Of a stretch of 64,000 nucleotides of DNA, positions 54,256 to 64,000 are shown piece by piece. Position 1 is the stretch's first letter, and each line of letters opens with the position of its first letter. Origin of the DNA: Grosmannia clavigera kw1407 (lineage: Eukaryota; Ascomycota; Sordariomycetes; Ophiostomatales; Ophiostomataceae); assembly GCF_000143105.1 (NCBI RefSeq), contig NW_014040784.1, positions 686,761 to 750,760 of the forward strand, in the 5' to 3' direction. Both the position numbers and the translations under genes were made by a program. Below the pieces are notes generated by a model that was not told where the DNA came from, did no database searches, and saw only the letters and a program-made list of their open reading frames with translations.

Positions 54256-55182
54256 GAACAGAAGACAGATAGAAATACGAACTCAGGTTCATTCTAGAAA
54301 TGGATGCTGAGGCTCAAAATACGAGTTTAAAGCAAGCCTAATACTGACAAATGATATAGACACTGCAAATCAGACGATAATGAGTGACCATCCTCTTTTT
54401 GAATATTATGACGAATACATAGCAGATACGAAAAATTAACGGCCAATGGAAGAGGGGAAAAAGTGCCGATGGTGGAAAGCAAAATGAGGCGGACGTGTCG
54501 GCACACATTATGGTGTGACATAGTATGCATGTAAGAATCCGTCGGACTTTCTTATCGAACGGTTCGAGGAAAGAGAGGTGTAGTCAACGGCGCCTTATGT
54601 GAAAAGTACATGTACAGATAACCAAGCCCCCTCCTGGTCCCGAGCGCGGTACCGATCGCATACAACCATGTGCAATTCTCTGCAGAGGTATAGAATTTGG
54701 TTTTCTTGTTACCTAGCCTCATGTACTTTTACAAAGACGGTTTTTCCACACAGGAAGTTGCACCCGAGACTTGGCCGGTCCAGACTGCATACATTAGAAC
54801 GGCCATGTCGGTTGTGTTTGTTTCCGAACAGGGTGGCAATGCTCGCACAAACCTTCGCTCGTTATTCCGCATAGTGTTGTGTTCATATACTCCCTCGCCT
54901 TACAGCGTGGTAGGCAGGATTATATACGACTAACCTTTATCTAAACACAGTCTTCACACGGGATCTGCCCTTGGGCTCGGGCAGGAAGAATCCATTTTAT
55001 GTATAAGGATCATTATCGCCCAGGCTGGCGATTTCTGGTCGTTTTGAGCACCGAGAGGCTTGGAGAAGACCAAGATCTAGTGTCATATCCCCTGCCCATA
55101 TATTTAGGTCTTCGATTCAAGCAGTCAGACCACGGCTCCAGGCCGCTTAGTCTGCGCTGCCACATAAAAATCCAGTCCCAGC
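54256..55182. other. Intergenic region in the second accessory block
   Basis: AT-rich, no supportable gene. It is the upstream side of both the HET gene (minus) and the ankyrin-protein module (plus). Confidence 0.4.
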
Positions 55183-56901
55183 GTGCCCCTCCCAACTCCC
55201 CCGGGGGACTTCATCGGCCGCCTGGCAAGCACCAAGAACGTTCCCGCCCGCCAGGTTGTTACCCCCTACATCGCCTACGAGACCGAACTGCGGCACAAGT
55301 TCGCCGAGGGACAAAATATTCCGCAAAATGCCAACATGATACCCATCTACGACGGCCATGAGAATCTCGTAAAGTTTTGCCATCACGGCCGCAATATATT
55401 GGACAAGACCAAGTATATCATGCCGCTGCCGCAGTCGCTGACGGGAAATCACGGCGATCCGGCAATCACACTGAGCCTCGCTGACTACCGGAAGAATTTT
55501 CGCGCTTTTACTCACGGTGAGCGGTGAAATCCTCTAAGCGGCTACAGAGACTCGTCTTTGTTTCCATAACCAAGCTGATAATGAATTCCACCCTTTGATT
55601 TCTGCTCATTTCAGGTCTCTTCCACGACATGGGTAAGTTCGATGAGTCTTTGTACTGCAGATGATAATTGCACTCGTCAAAAATCGCTGACAAGATGTTC
55701 AACTTCACTACAGATTGGGGAAACATGGTCGTCGCAGGCTCTTCTGCCCTTCTGCCTCTACTACCGTATCGGGAAAAGCCGAGCCGGCCCAGGGTGCCGA
55801 CAGGAAGTAACCCGCTCGAGGAGTACTCTTAGTCAGCATTGCCTTCTTCATCTCTCCAAGTCTGGTTCTTTCTCTCTCATAGTATCTCCTCTCCTCCCCA
55901 GAAGCACTGCTCGGTACAGCGACATCGACATATTCCTCTACGGCATAAACGAAAAAGAGGCCATCAACAAGATCATAAATATCAACGAGATAATCCTCAG
56001 AATATATCAGTCCCCCAGCGAGATCCTCACTGGGTTCGACGTCGACTGCGCCTGTGTCGCCTACGACGGAAATCAAGTGTTAACAAATCCTCGAGGTATC
56101 ACGGCCATTGTGACGCGCACGAACGGGATTGGTATCACCCGACGGAGTCCATGTAAGTGTCCATCTCGTTTCACCCCCTTCTCTCTTCTCTCTTCTTTTA
56201 GCGCTTCACTCTGATACATTTCACCCCCTCGCCTCCTCAGCTTATGAAAATCGCCTCTGGAAATACAGACATCAAAACTTTGACGTTTACTGGGAAGATC
56301 TCGACCGAAGACGAGTCCGCATCAAATTTCCCGATGACGGCCCCCAACGTGGTCTTGCACGGCTGCTCATGTTTGAGAAAAGGGCCGCCAAGGGCCTCCA
56401 GACCCACTACATAATTCAGAGGCACGTCGGCCGTGTCGACGACAACGGCGATCCCTCGCAGGCGGATGCCAGCGGATACATGCGGCAGGAGCTGCCAATG
56501 GGGGAGAGATTTACATCTCAGAGGTGCGGTGTAGAAGAGAAGAGAACTGACAACTGAAAGTCAAGTTTCTGATAAAGCCATATTTCCAGCGTCCACAACT
56601 ATGTCGTCAAGCACTCAAAAGAGCCCTACTATTTCGGAAACATCTCCCAAGTCTGCACCGTCGGTAACAAATCAGGATCGCACAAGAACCCGAAGCTGAT
56701 CGGCAAGATCCCTTTTATTAAAGACAACCCAGGGCGCCAGATGATCGGTAGCTTCTATCCTTTGACAGCCAACGACTGGTAGGATGGACCAAAGTTCATA
56801 TAAGACTTCTCGTATCTACGCATGTGCCTTTTACAGATGCTAACCTTTCTCTGTTTTTCTACAGGACAGCACACGCGTACAGGGCGCGGAAGCACAAGTG
56901 A
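55183..56901 (+). pseudogene. Shortened copy of the N-terminal module of fungal ankyrin proteins
   Basis: Seven exons can be traced by splice signals: to 55516, then 55615-55632, 55714-55822, 55902-56152, 56241-56523, 56590-56778 and 56865-56901, all in phase. The product carries the N-terminal module of many large fungal ankyrin-repeat proteins: NVPARQVVTPYIAYETELRHKFAEG, MDWGNMVVAGSSALLPLLP, YSDIDIFLYGINEKEAINKI, SPSEILTGFDVDCACVAYDG, RRSPSYENRLWKYRHQNFDVYW, GLARLLMFEK and NPGRQMIGSFYPLTANDWTAHAY. It then stops; the ankyrin repeats that normally follow are missing. No in-frame ATG precedes 55183 (a TAA lies just upstream) and about 35 residues seem deleted after NEKEAINKI. The fourth exon boundary (55822) is the least certain. 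I judge it a truncated relic, though all later introns are intact. Confidence 0.65.
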
Positions 56902-57238
56902 ATGCTAAGTGAAAGGGAGGAGTAGCAGAGTAAACAACAACAATGCCCAACTGCCTAAGACTCAAAGATAATTCGAGGCCTTGGGCGAGCTGCTCGTCCG
57001 TCTTATGTTGGAAGTTTATGAACAGGGCTCCCAGATCAAGTAGGCCTCTCTAAACGAAGGCTGATGTGAAAAACTACGTAGGCCTGGTAAGTAGCCCTAG
57101 TCCGAAATATAGAACTTGACAGCTGAAAGGCCAATTAAATATGAAGGAGTAGATAATTTGCATTTAATGTAGGACTAATGCATCATCCTTGATGGCAACT
57201 GCACTTCGCAATAGTCCTGCCCGCATAATGCCGACTTC
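56902..57238. other. Convergent 3' intergenic region
   Basis: AT-rich between tail-to-tail genes. No gene seen, and in particular no ankyrin repeats. Confidence 0.5.
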
Positions 57239-59620
57239 TCAATTATGGTAGGTGACACTGTACGCGTTGTAGCCGGTGGGCGTAGAGTCAAACGACAGCT
57301 TGCCATTGGCGTTGATGTTGAGATACTTTCCGCTCTCCTCCTGCAGCCGGTACAAGCTGTTGCCCATGTACGTGATGTTGTACGTCTCCGCGGCGCTCTC
57401 GAGCTTCGAGAGAGCGCTTTGCTGCGAGATGTAGTAGCCATTGGCTGCGCTGGTGATGTAAAAGCTGGTGCCCTCGGTCTCCAGAGCGTGCAGGACCCAG
57501 CGCTGTTGGATATCCTCGTGCTTGGCCGAGGCTTTTGTGGCGGTGAGCGCCTTGCTGCTGCCGTTGGTTGAGAGAGCGTAGCCGTTCGATTCAAAGACGA
57601 GGTAGCGGCCCTCGGTCAGGTAGCCGCGAACACCCTTGTAGCCGTCCTCAAAGTAGAGCGCCTCTTCTTCGGTCTGGTTGCCGTACGGATACGGGGCGTA
57701 GTACTTGCTGCCGGAACAGGACGTGCCGAAATGCGCGCTGCAGTAGCCCTTGTACAGGCCGATGTGGTTGCCGGAGGAGTCCTGGATGGGCGTCTGGGGA
57801 ATCGGGAGTTTCGGGATGCTGAAGTCGGGCTGTTTTGCATGTCAGAAACAGCGTTGTACTCGCCGGAGCAAGATGCGGAACTCACGTTTTTGAAATCAAA
57901 AGCGTTTACGAGGTCGGACTCGTGCTCACGGCGCCAGTCGGACATCTGGGCCTCGGCCGTAATGTTGTCGTAGCCACGAGCAGCAAGGTACTTCTCTGCA
58001 CACGGGTCAGAAGTCAATGTCATTGTCATTATTGTCAAGAGAAAGACGGGTCATGGCCTTACCGAGGAAGAGAAGAATCGAAGCGTGGTCGCCACGCTCG
58101 GTGAACACGTGACCACCGCGAGTATAAGGCGAGATCATGATCAGGGGGACGCGAACACCTGGTGGATGTCATGTCAGCATGATTCAACGTCTGCTGGACT
58201 GGGAGCCGGACGGGACATACCAGGACCAGACCAGGTGTACCCGAGCTCTCCGTAGGGGTCCTCGAACCACTCGCCAGCAGTGCCGTTGGGTGGGATCACC
58301 GGCATGACGGCATCGCCCCAGCCACCAGCCTCTGCACAGTCGTCAGAAGCTTATCACTTATCACGCAACGGGAGGACTGGACATTCTGCTCACCGTCCCA
58401 GTTCAGCAGAATGACGGTCTCGTTGTAGTTGGCGCCGTGGATCGAGGCGTTGACGATCTCGTTGATCCACCAGGCTCCATCCTGCGGCGTGAAGGGCGGG
58501 TGCTCCTGCAGATTGCCGGGGGGAAAGCACCAGCTGACCTCGGGCAGAGTTCCGTTCGCGGCAGCCTTCTTGAACGCGTCCAGGCTGTTGTCTCCGTCAA
58601 AGGCGAGGCCGCGCTGGTAGAGGCTCGAGTTCTTCTCCGCCTTCTGGAAGGCCTCAAAGTAAAATAGACCGTTGTTCGTGGCCCAGTTGTACGACTGCTG
58701 GTACGATCGCCAGTCGACGCCGGCCTCGTCGAGGTACTGGGCAAAGGCAGGCCACTGCAGAGGAAGGCAGTCGAGGTCGGTGTCCACGCAACCTAGAATA
58801 TATCAGCTGCTATCCACCGAATGGAAACTAGCTCCTTAGAATTCCTCTTCCGCTTACCGTTGCTCTGATTGTCGTCAAGAATCACACCTCCCGAGCCGAG
58901 CGGCGTCTTGCCACCGGGAACGTTGATCGTGCCGGACTGCCAGTACCAACGGTTGGGGTCCGTGTTGGTCATGACGGCCGCCTGTGTGTATTAGTCAGCC
59001 ATCCTCGGGACGATGCTCTTTTTGGTAGCCTCACATGATACATGTCGGCCAGAGTGTAGGACTCGGCCAGGGAAAAGTGGTAAGCAATGTCCTGGCGCTT
59101 AAAGTAGCCCCAGGACTGCGGGTCGTCGATGACAGCCCACTGGTCGTTGGCACCCGAGTTCATCGCATGATGCGTGGGGATCCAGTTGTTGGCACCGGAG
59201 CAGAGGCACTGGCTCTTGTTGTAGCTCTCCTCGGTGTTCTCGTAGTTAAGCCAGTACGGCAGGAGATAGTCCGCTTCTGTCGTCAGGTTGTCCACCGGCC
59301 TTGACCGTTAGCAAGGAGAAGAGAAAGAAAGGCGTTTTTGGGCCACGTACTGGTACCAGACCGACTTGTTCGTGTTCGGGCTCACCTGGACGTTGGGATC
59401 GGCAAAGCCACGAACACCGGCCATCGTACCAAAGTACTGTTTTTTAGGGTCAGCAGGCACCATGGCCGCTGTAGCCAAGACGAATGGCGGCACTCACATG
59501 CTGCAGCGAGCGATTCTCCATCATGATCATGATGACATGCTTGATGTCTGCCAGCGACGATGCCGCGTTGACACTGCCGGCCGCGAGGGCCAGCAGAGCT
59601 GTGAGCGTGAACCTGGACAT
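57239..59620 (-). CDS. Secreted phospholipase C / phosphoesterase-family enzyme
   Basis: Nine exons: 59620-59498, 59436-59351, 59299-59035, 58981-58858, 58792-58394, 58331-58221, 58158-58063, 57995-57886, 57829-57239. All eight introns (51-67 nt) close in frame to 634 residues. A signal peptide occupies residues 1-20. The phosphoesterase domain (as in phosphatidylcholine-specific phospholipase C and acid phosphatases of the alkaline-phosphatase superfamily) shows IKHVIMIMMENRSLQHYFGTMAG, THHAMNSGANDQWAVIDDP, HFSLAESYTLADMYH, VILLNWDEAGGWGDAV and RVPLIMISPYTRGGHV, which are the metal- and substrate-binding blocks. The C-terminal 150 residues (YLVFESNGYALSTNGSKAL and so on) form a beta-rich accessory domain. 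Acts outside the cell on phospholipids or phosphate esters. Intact. Confidence 0.9.
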
Positions 59621-60517
59621 TGCTGCAATGCGATGTTTGAGATCGGTGAGAGTTTTACAGCCGACAATCAGGACGGGCCAACATCCCGGGGACCTGGTTA
59701 TATACCCATTCTTCGCGTCTCCTTTCTCCTCCCAGGATCCTCCTGGGATCGGCTCGTATACATGGGATGAGAGTGGAGCCCTGTCCGCGTCCGGACAGTT
59801 TCTTCTGCAGATGTTGTTCTGCAGGCAGACTTAGTTTGCTGCTTGCAGCGCACACGTGTCAACTGTGCTCCAAAACTGTTTGTCTGAGTCGGAAGACAGA
59901 CCCGGGATCACGCTTTGCATACGGCCCTGCAGGCCTATCAGACGGAGAATGCACATAATTGCATGACTGCTCCTTGCCACGATGCCAGGATTGAGGCCAC
60001 CGGAAGAGCGGGACAAACTAGAGTCCTCGAAGGATTATTGCTGCGCCGAAACGAGAGCGCATTCGTCGTTTAGCGGCATCGCTTGCGAAATACCTCGGCG
60101 ATCGTCACCTCGCGACACCGCCGCTAAAAGCTCAGCTGCTAACTTTCATCACTCGGTGAACGGCCACGTCCCGATTTGGATCAATAGCGAGACAGCCTTT
60201 GGTACACGTGCCTGTGCCATGCTTCTGCCGCTGTCGGCTGTCCAATAAGCTTGTCGGGATTAATCGTTAACTTGCAAAGCTAGTTGTTTAAAACCGGCGT
60301 TGTCATGGACTTGTGCTATTACCGTCTCGTCCATCTCAACGTCGTAATCGGCCTGCATTAGTGCTGCTTGGGCCAATATTCCTTCTAGCCATCCGTGAGA
60401 CCGACAGCAACCAGGTTAGGTTAACCGAGTATGTCCTGCTGAAAGCTCCGAAAGAAAAGTATTCTTGCTAGTTGCCATACTTCCCTTCCTTCTCCTCCCC
60501 CGCCCCCAACAGCGAAT
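59621..60517. other. Divergent intergenic region
   Basis: 897 bases between the phospholipase and the multicopper oxidase starts; presumably both promoters. No gene seen. CT-rich run at about 60480-60510 before the oxidase ATG. Confidence 0.5.
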
Positions 60518-62778
60518 ATGGAGGGGAACACACCGTCTGTAGCTCTGTCCGAGCAAGCTGCGCCGCTTCTTGGAGTTGAACAAACTGAGGATGTTTCCTA
60601 CAATGGGTGGCAGGAAGAAGAATTACAAGATGGGGAGCCCCTCGTCCACAAGCGCGCCAGGTGGCGATGGAGCCTCTATGTCCCAGTTTTGACCATCTTG
60701 GCGGCTCTGGCCGTCACCTCCACTCTTTTTGTCCTTATCACATACTCTCCGGTTGTGCTGCGGGTGCCAGAAGCAACATCATCGGCTCCAGCGACATCAG
60801 ACAGAGCTATCAAGCTCGTGCTTCATCCGGAGGATCATGTTTCACGCGAAGCCAAGGCCACCCGCTTGTCGTGGAACATCACCATGGCTCGGCTAGCTCC
60901 AGATGGTGTTCAGAGAGACGTTATTCTTGTCAATGGTGAGAACTATATTCTTAATACAAGAGCGGCCATTCTGACTCTTACAGGCCAATTCCCTGGTCCT
61001 ACGGTCGAAGCTCGATCCGGCGACACTCTTGTGATTGAGGTTTTCAACTCTATAGATGAGAGTCTGACCCTGCACTGGCATGGCCTTCATATGAAAGGTT
61101 GGCCTTCTTCTTGTTTTAGTTGCTCTGGTCTTCTTGTCTGGCTCACTCTCTTGTCTCTGGTTAGGGGCAAATCATATGGATGGTCCCGACGGGTTCAATC
61201 AGTGTCCTATTCCCCCGGGAGGAAAGTTTGTCTATGAGATTCCAACGGACAGCCAGTCGGGAACATTTTGGTAAGAGCCGAATCTGAGAATTACGTCGTT
61301 TTCTGTCTTCTAAACTGCTATAGGTACCATGCGCATTCGGAACTACAGCGAGCCGATGGATTGTATGGAGGTTTCATCATACACAATCCCTACAAGGCAG
61401 AAGCGTCGACATATCAGTACGACCAGGAACTTCTGTTCTTGATCGGCGACTGGTATCATTTCGTCGGCAAGGAAATTTTTGCTGTTTTCAAGGATCCGAC
61501 CAGCAACGGCGACGAGCCTTGCCCCAGCTCTTTTCTCATCAACGGTCGCGGCTACTTTGATTGCTCCAACGTTGTTCCTGCAGCACCGGTGAACTGCTCC
61601 GAGACGCAGATGCCATCTATCGTCCTTGACAAGAAGCTTCGTTACAGATTTAGGCTCATCAATGTTGGGTATGTACAATCTTTCGCTTGTCATTGTCTGA
61701 TTGGTTGGCGCTGATCCCCCAGCTCTCTGAGTGGTATATCGACAACGGTATCAGATGGGACAATGAAAGCAATCCAGATAGATGGCGGCCTTCCTGTGGT
61801 CTCGCACGAAGCCAACTCGATAGGCGTTCTCTACCCGGCACAAAGAGTGGACTTCATCTTGTCGTGGCCCGAATCTGCTGCGCAGACGGACACGGAGCTT
61901 ATGATCACCGTGGACGACGAGTACGTGCACAGATTTGATGGCCACTGGGGGCTATTTACAGAAAGAGACTAACGAAAACTAAAGGTACTACGTTCTCAGC
62001 ATGTTAGATCCCCCGTCTCGATCAGTCCAGATCTCGCCAGCCTCTTCCACGGGTCGTCCCTCTGAGGAGGTTCCTTCATACGAGAACTCGCCCAGCATCG
62101 TCCAATTTGATCTCCGGGAAGCTCATGGGCCCGTGTTGACTTCATCGTTGCCGGACCCGGATAATCTCTACATGATCTACTCGGTGGTAGAGATTTTGTC
62201 CCACAACAAATATATCCCAAAGGGCTACATCAACCACACAAGCTGGATCCCACAAAAAAAGCCACTGCTTAGCACAGTTCGAAGTGAGTGGGACAACCAC
62301 CAGCTTGTTCCCTGGACTGGAAGCAAGCCCGTATGGGTGGAGTTGACGATCAACAACATCGACACCCAAGGCCACTCATTCCATCTTGTAAGCCAGGCCT
62401 TGGCGACTTTGGGAGTTGCACAATGTGCTAACAAGCAATTCCTAGCACGGCTTCGACTTCTATGTTATCGCCTCCTATGAAGGACTGGGCGGTTGGGATT
62501 ATTATAATCCCTTTACACCCTGGACGCTTCCCCGCGGAGGACCTTTCAATGTCGTAGACCCCCTTCAGAGAGATACGATATACGTACCCCCATATGGTTA
62601 TGCTGTCCTCAGATTCTTGGCAGACAATGAAGGGATATGGCTTCTGCACTGCCACATCTTATGGCACGCAGCCAGTGGCATGACCATGGCATTCCAGGTT
62701 CTCGGTGACGAGATTGGTCTCAGCCAAAGTAGTGCAGGACTCGCCGCCAAAGAGTATTGCGAGGCGAGCAGTATATGA
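60518..62778 (+). CDS. Membrane-anchored multicopper oxidase (laccase-like)
   Basis: Seven exons (60518-60935, 60984-61097, 61165-61270, 61324-61668, 61723-61920, 61985-62387, 62446-62778) encode 638 residues; all six introns are in frame. All four copper signatures are intact: His170-Trp-His172-Gly, His215-Ala-His217, His524-Ser-Phe-His527-Leu-His529-Gly and His596-Cys-His598-Ile-Leu-Trp-His602, the last two each needing the splice or the end exon. No cleavable signal peptide: about 50 acidic, then basic, residues precede one membrane segment (about 52-75), so the enzyme should be a type II protein with its catalytic domain outside. It oxidises phenols or metal ions with four-electron reduction of oxygen; substrate unknown. 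This differs from Fet3-type ferroxidases, which have a C-terminal anchor. Confidence 0.92.
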
Positions 62779-62897
62779 CTATAGGACGATAATTTAAATA
62801 TGTTTTCACAAGCAACACCATTTGCCGCAAAAGCTGAAGGATGATTCTAACGTGGTGCTATTGCGTGTTAGTAATCGAACTAGTAGTGAACCTGCAT

Positions 62898-62912
62898 CGG
62901 CCAAATTGGCCG
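62898..62912. promoter_or_regulatory. CGG-N9-CCG palindrome 1
   Basis: CGGCCAAATTGGCCG, an inverted repeat of the type bound by Zn2Cys6 dimers, 267 bases before the dehydrogenase ATG. A near-identical copy lies at 63032-63046. Binding is inferred only. Confidence 0.5.
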
Positions 62913-63031
62913 TAGGATCTACCAACTCGCAAAGCGATTTGTAGCAAGCCCGAAGCCCGTGCCACCCGACCAATAGGCTCCTTGAACTAGACATTTTCCT
63001 ACAGAATATGTTCACTAGTGCATGCAGGCGG

Positions 63032-63046
63032 CGGCCAAGTTGGCCG
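63032..63046. promoter_or_regulatory. CGG-N9-CCG palindrome 2
   Basis: CGGCCAAGTTGGCCG, one base different from copy 1 and followed by the same GTAG; 33 bases upstream of the TATA box of the dehydrogenase gene. Confidence 0.55.
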
Positions 63047-63078
63047 TAGATGACCCCCGGGTCCAGCAAAAGTCTAGA

Positions 63079-63085
63079 TATAAAA
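63079..63085 (+). promoter_or_regulatory. TATA box of the dehydrogenase gene
   Basis: TATAAAA, 94 bases before the ATG at 63179 and followed by an A-rich leader. Confidence 0.65.
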
Positions 63086-63178
63086 CAGCGGTTTTGGTGT
63101 CGAAGAAAGATAGAGAAACAACAGAACGAGGAAAAATAACGAGGAAAATCACACGAAACCGAATAACGAAACACAATC

Positions 63179-63937
63179 ATGGCCTCCAAGTCCACCACTG
63201 TTGCCCTGATCACTGGGGCCAATCAGGGCATTGGTCTGGCCGTGGCCACCAGCCTGGCCAAGAACCACGGCTACCATGTGATTATCGGATCACGCCGCCT
63301 CGAGACTGGCCAGGCCGAGGCAGACAAGCTGACGGTGGCCGGCTACGCAGCTTCAGCCGTGCAGCTGGACGTCACATCGGACGCGTCCATTAACGCGGCC
63401 GTCGCCACCATTGCGATCACGTTTGGGCGGCTCGACGTGCTGGTGAACAACGCGGGGGTCCTGCTGGACAGCGGCGCTGCATTTGCCAAACGAGAGGAGC
63501 TGCCGGTGCGCGAGATGTTCGAGCAGACGTTCCAGACGAACGTGTTTGGCGTGGCCGTGCTGACGGAAGCGCTGCTGCCGCTGCTGCGCAGGGCGATGCC
63601 TCCAGGTCCACGGCTGGTGTTTGTCTCCTCCAGCATGGCTTCGCTGCAACTGTCGACAGACAAGGAGACGGCATGGTACAAGTTCGACTACAAGTCGTAC
63701 GACGCGAGCAAGGCGGCGGTGAACATTCTGATGCTGAACTACGCACGGATCCTATCCGATGATGGCGGCATGGTCAACTCGGCATGTCCCGGGCTTGTCA
63801 GCACCAGCATGACCTCAAACACGCCTTACGGCCATAGTGCCGACGTCGGCGCGCAGCGCATCGTGGAGCTGGCCACGCTTGGAGCGGGCGGGCCAACTGC
63901 AACGTTCTCTAACAAGGACGGACCGGTGCCGTGGTAA
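63179..63937 (+). CDS. Short-chain dehydrogenase/reductase (carbonyl reductase-like)
   Basis: Single exon, 252 residues, classical SDR length. NAD(P)-binding TGANQGIG at residues 12-19, the acidic-basic selectivity region GSRRLETGQ (Arg pair favours NADPH), LDVTSD, DVLVNNAGV, catalytic Ser in VFVSSSMAS and the YDASK catalytic Tyr/Lys pair. The insertion before YDASK (LSTDKETAWYKFDYKS) is seen in carbonyl-reductase-like members. After it, NSACPGLVSTSMT is the usual PG motif. Cytosolic; substrate unknown. The promoter holds a TATA box and two CGG palindromes. The gene has the same orientation as the multicopper oxidase, 400 bases downstream of it. After 63937 only 63 bases of 3' flank remain. 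Confidence 0.93.
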   Translation: MASKSTTVALITGANQGIGLAVATSLAKNHGYHVIIGSRRLETGQAEADKLTVAGYAASAVQLDVTSDASINAAVATIAITFGRLDVLVNNAGVLLDSGAAFAKREELPVREMFEQTFQTNVFGVAVLTEALLPLLRRAMPPGPRLVFVSSSMASLQLSTDKETAWYKFDYKSYDASKAAVNILMLNYARILSDDGGMVNSACPGLVSTSMTSNTPYGHSADVGAQRIVELATLGAGGPTATFSNKDGPVPW

Positions 63938-64000
63938 AGGGAGAGATGGGTTTTTCTAGATAGGCTTGAAATAGGGCACAATACACGATGTGCACATACC

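Overview
The window is nuclear DNA of a filamentous ascomycete. Evidence: short spliceosomal introns (about 45-110 nt) with GTRNGT donors and CTAAC-type branch sites, Zn2Cys6 regulators, HET-domain genes, a LaeA-like methyltransferase, an intronless nuclear tRNA-Glu(CTC) in two copies, and a Mutator-like transposon whose decay looks like repeat-induced point mutation (RIP). The gene families fit Sordariomycetes best; I cannot name genus or species from the sequence alone.

Layout. 1-8.9 kb: a secreted Rds1/late-sexual-development-type protein (+), a 923-residue regulator with a compact cysteine cluster (-), tRNA-Glu, and an AKR7-type aldo/keto reductase (+). 9-16.5 kb: an accessory block with a decayed HET gene, an apparently intact HET gene and a membrane-anchored protein of about 18 ankyrin repeats, closed by a 302-nt homopyrimidine tract. 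17-21.5 kb: a TauD-type dioxygenase (-), a 2,016-bp MULE transposon with 41-bp terminal repeats and a 9-bp target duplication about 200 bp from the dioxygenase start, and a second identical tRNA-Glu. 22.9-26.4 kb: a family-2 glycosyltransferase and a class II-like secreted peroxidase, each broken by one in-frame TAG. 27-34.9 kb: a protoglobin, pyrroline-5-carboxylate reductase, a Zn2Cys6 regulator, a membrane protein with an altered hydrolase elbow, and a conserved fungal protein. 37-39 kb: two small unrecognised genes, one with a leucine-zipper coiled coil. 39.3-43.4 kb: an S28 serine peptidase and a LaeA-type methyltransferase with eight introns. 44.2-50.8 kb: sugar transporter, divergent Zn2Cys6 regulator and GH35-like glycosidase, which look like one catabolic module. 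50.9-56.9 kb: a second accessory block with a gene fragment, a frameshifted HET gene and a shortened copy of the N-terminal module of fungal ankyrin proteins. 57.2-64 kb: a secreted phospholipase C/phosphoesterase, an N-terminally anchored multicopper oxidase and a short-chain dehydrogenase whose promoter carries two CGG-N9-CCG palindromes.

How the genes work together. Two themes stand out. The first is allorecognition or immunity-type genes (three HET genes, an ankyrin protein and an ankyrin-protein N-terminal module), several of them visibly decaying. The second is a set of secreted or surface oxidative and hydrolytic enzymes (peroxidase, multicopper oxidase, phospholipase C, S28 peptidase, glycosidase with transporter). 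Exon coordinates were worked out by hand from splice signals and checked for reading-frame closure. Family assignments rest on motif recognition, not on database searches.
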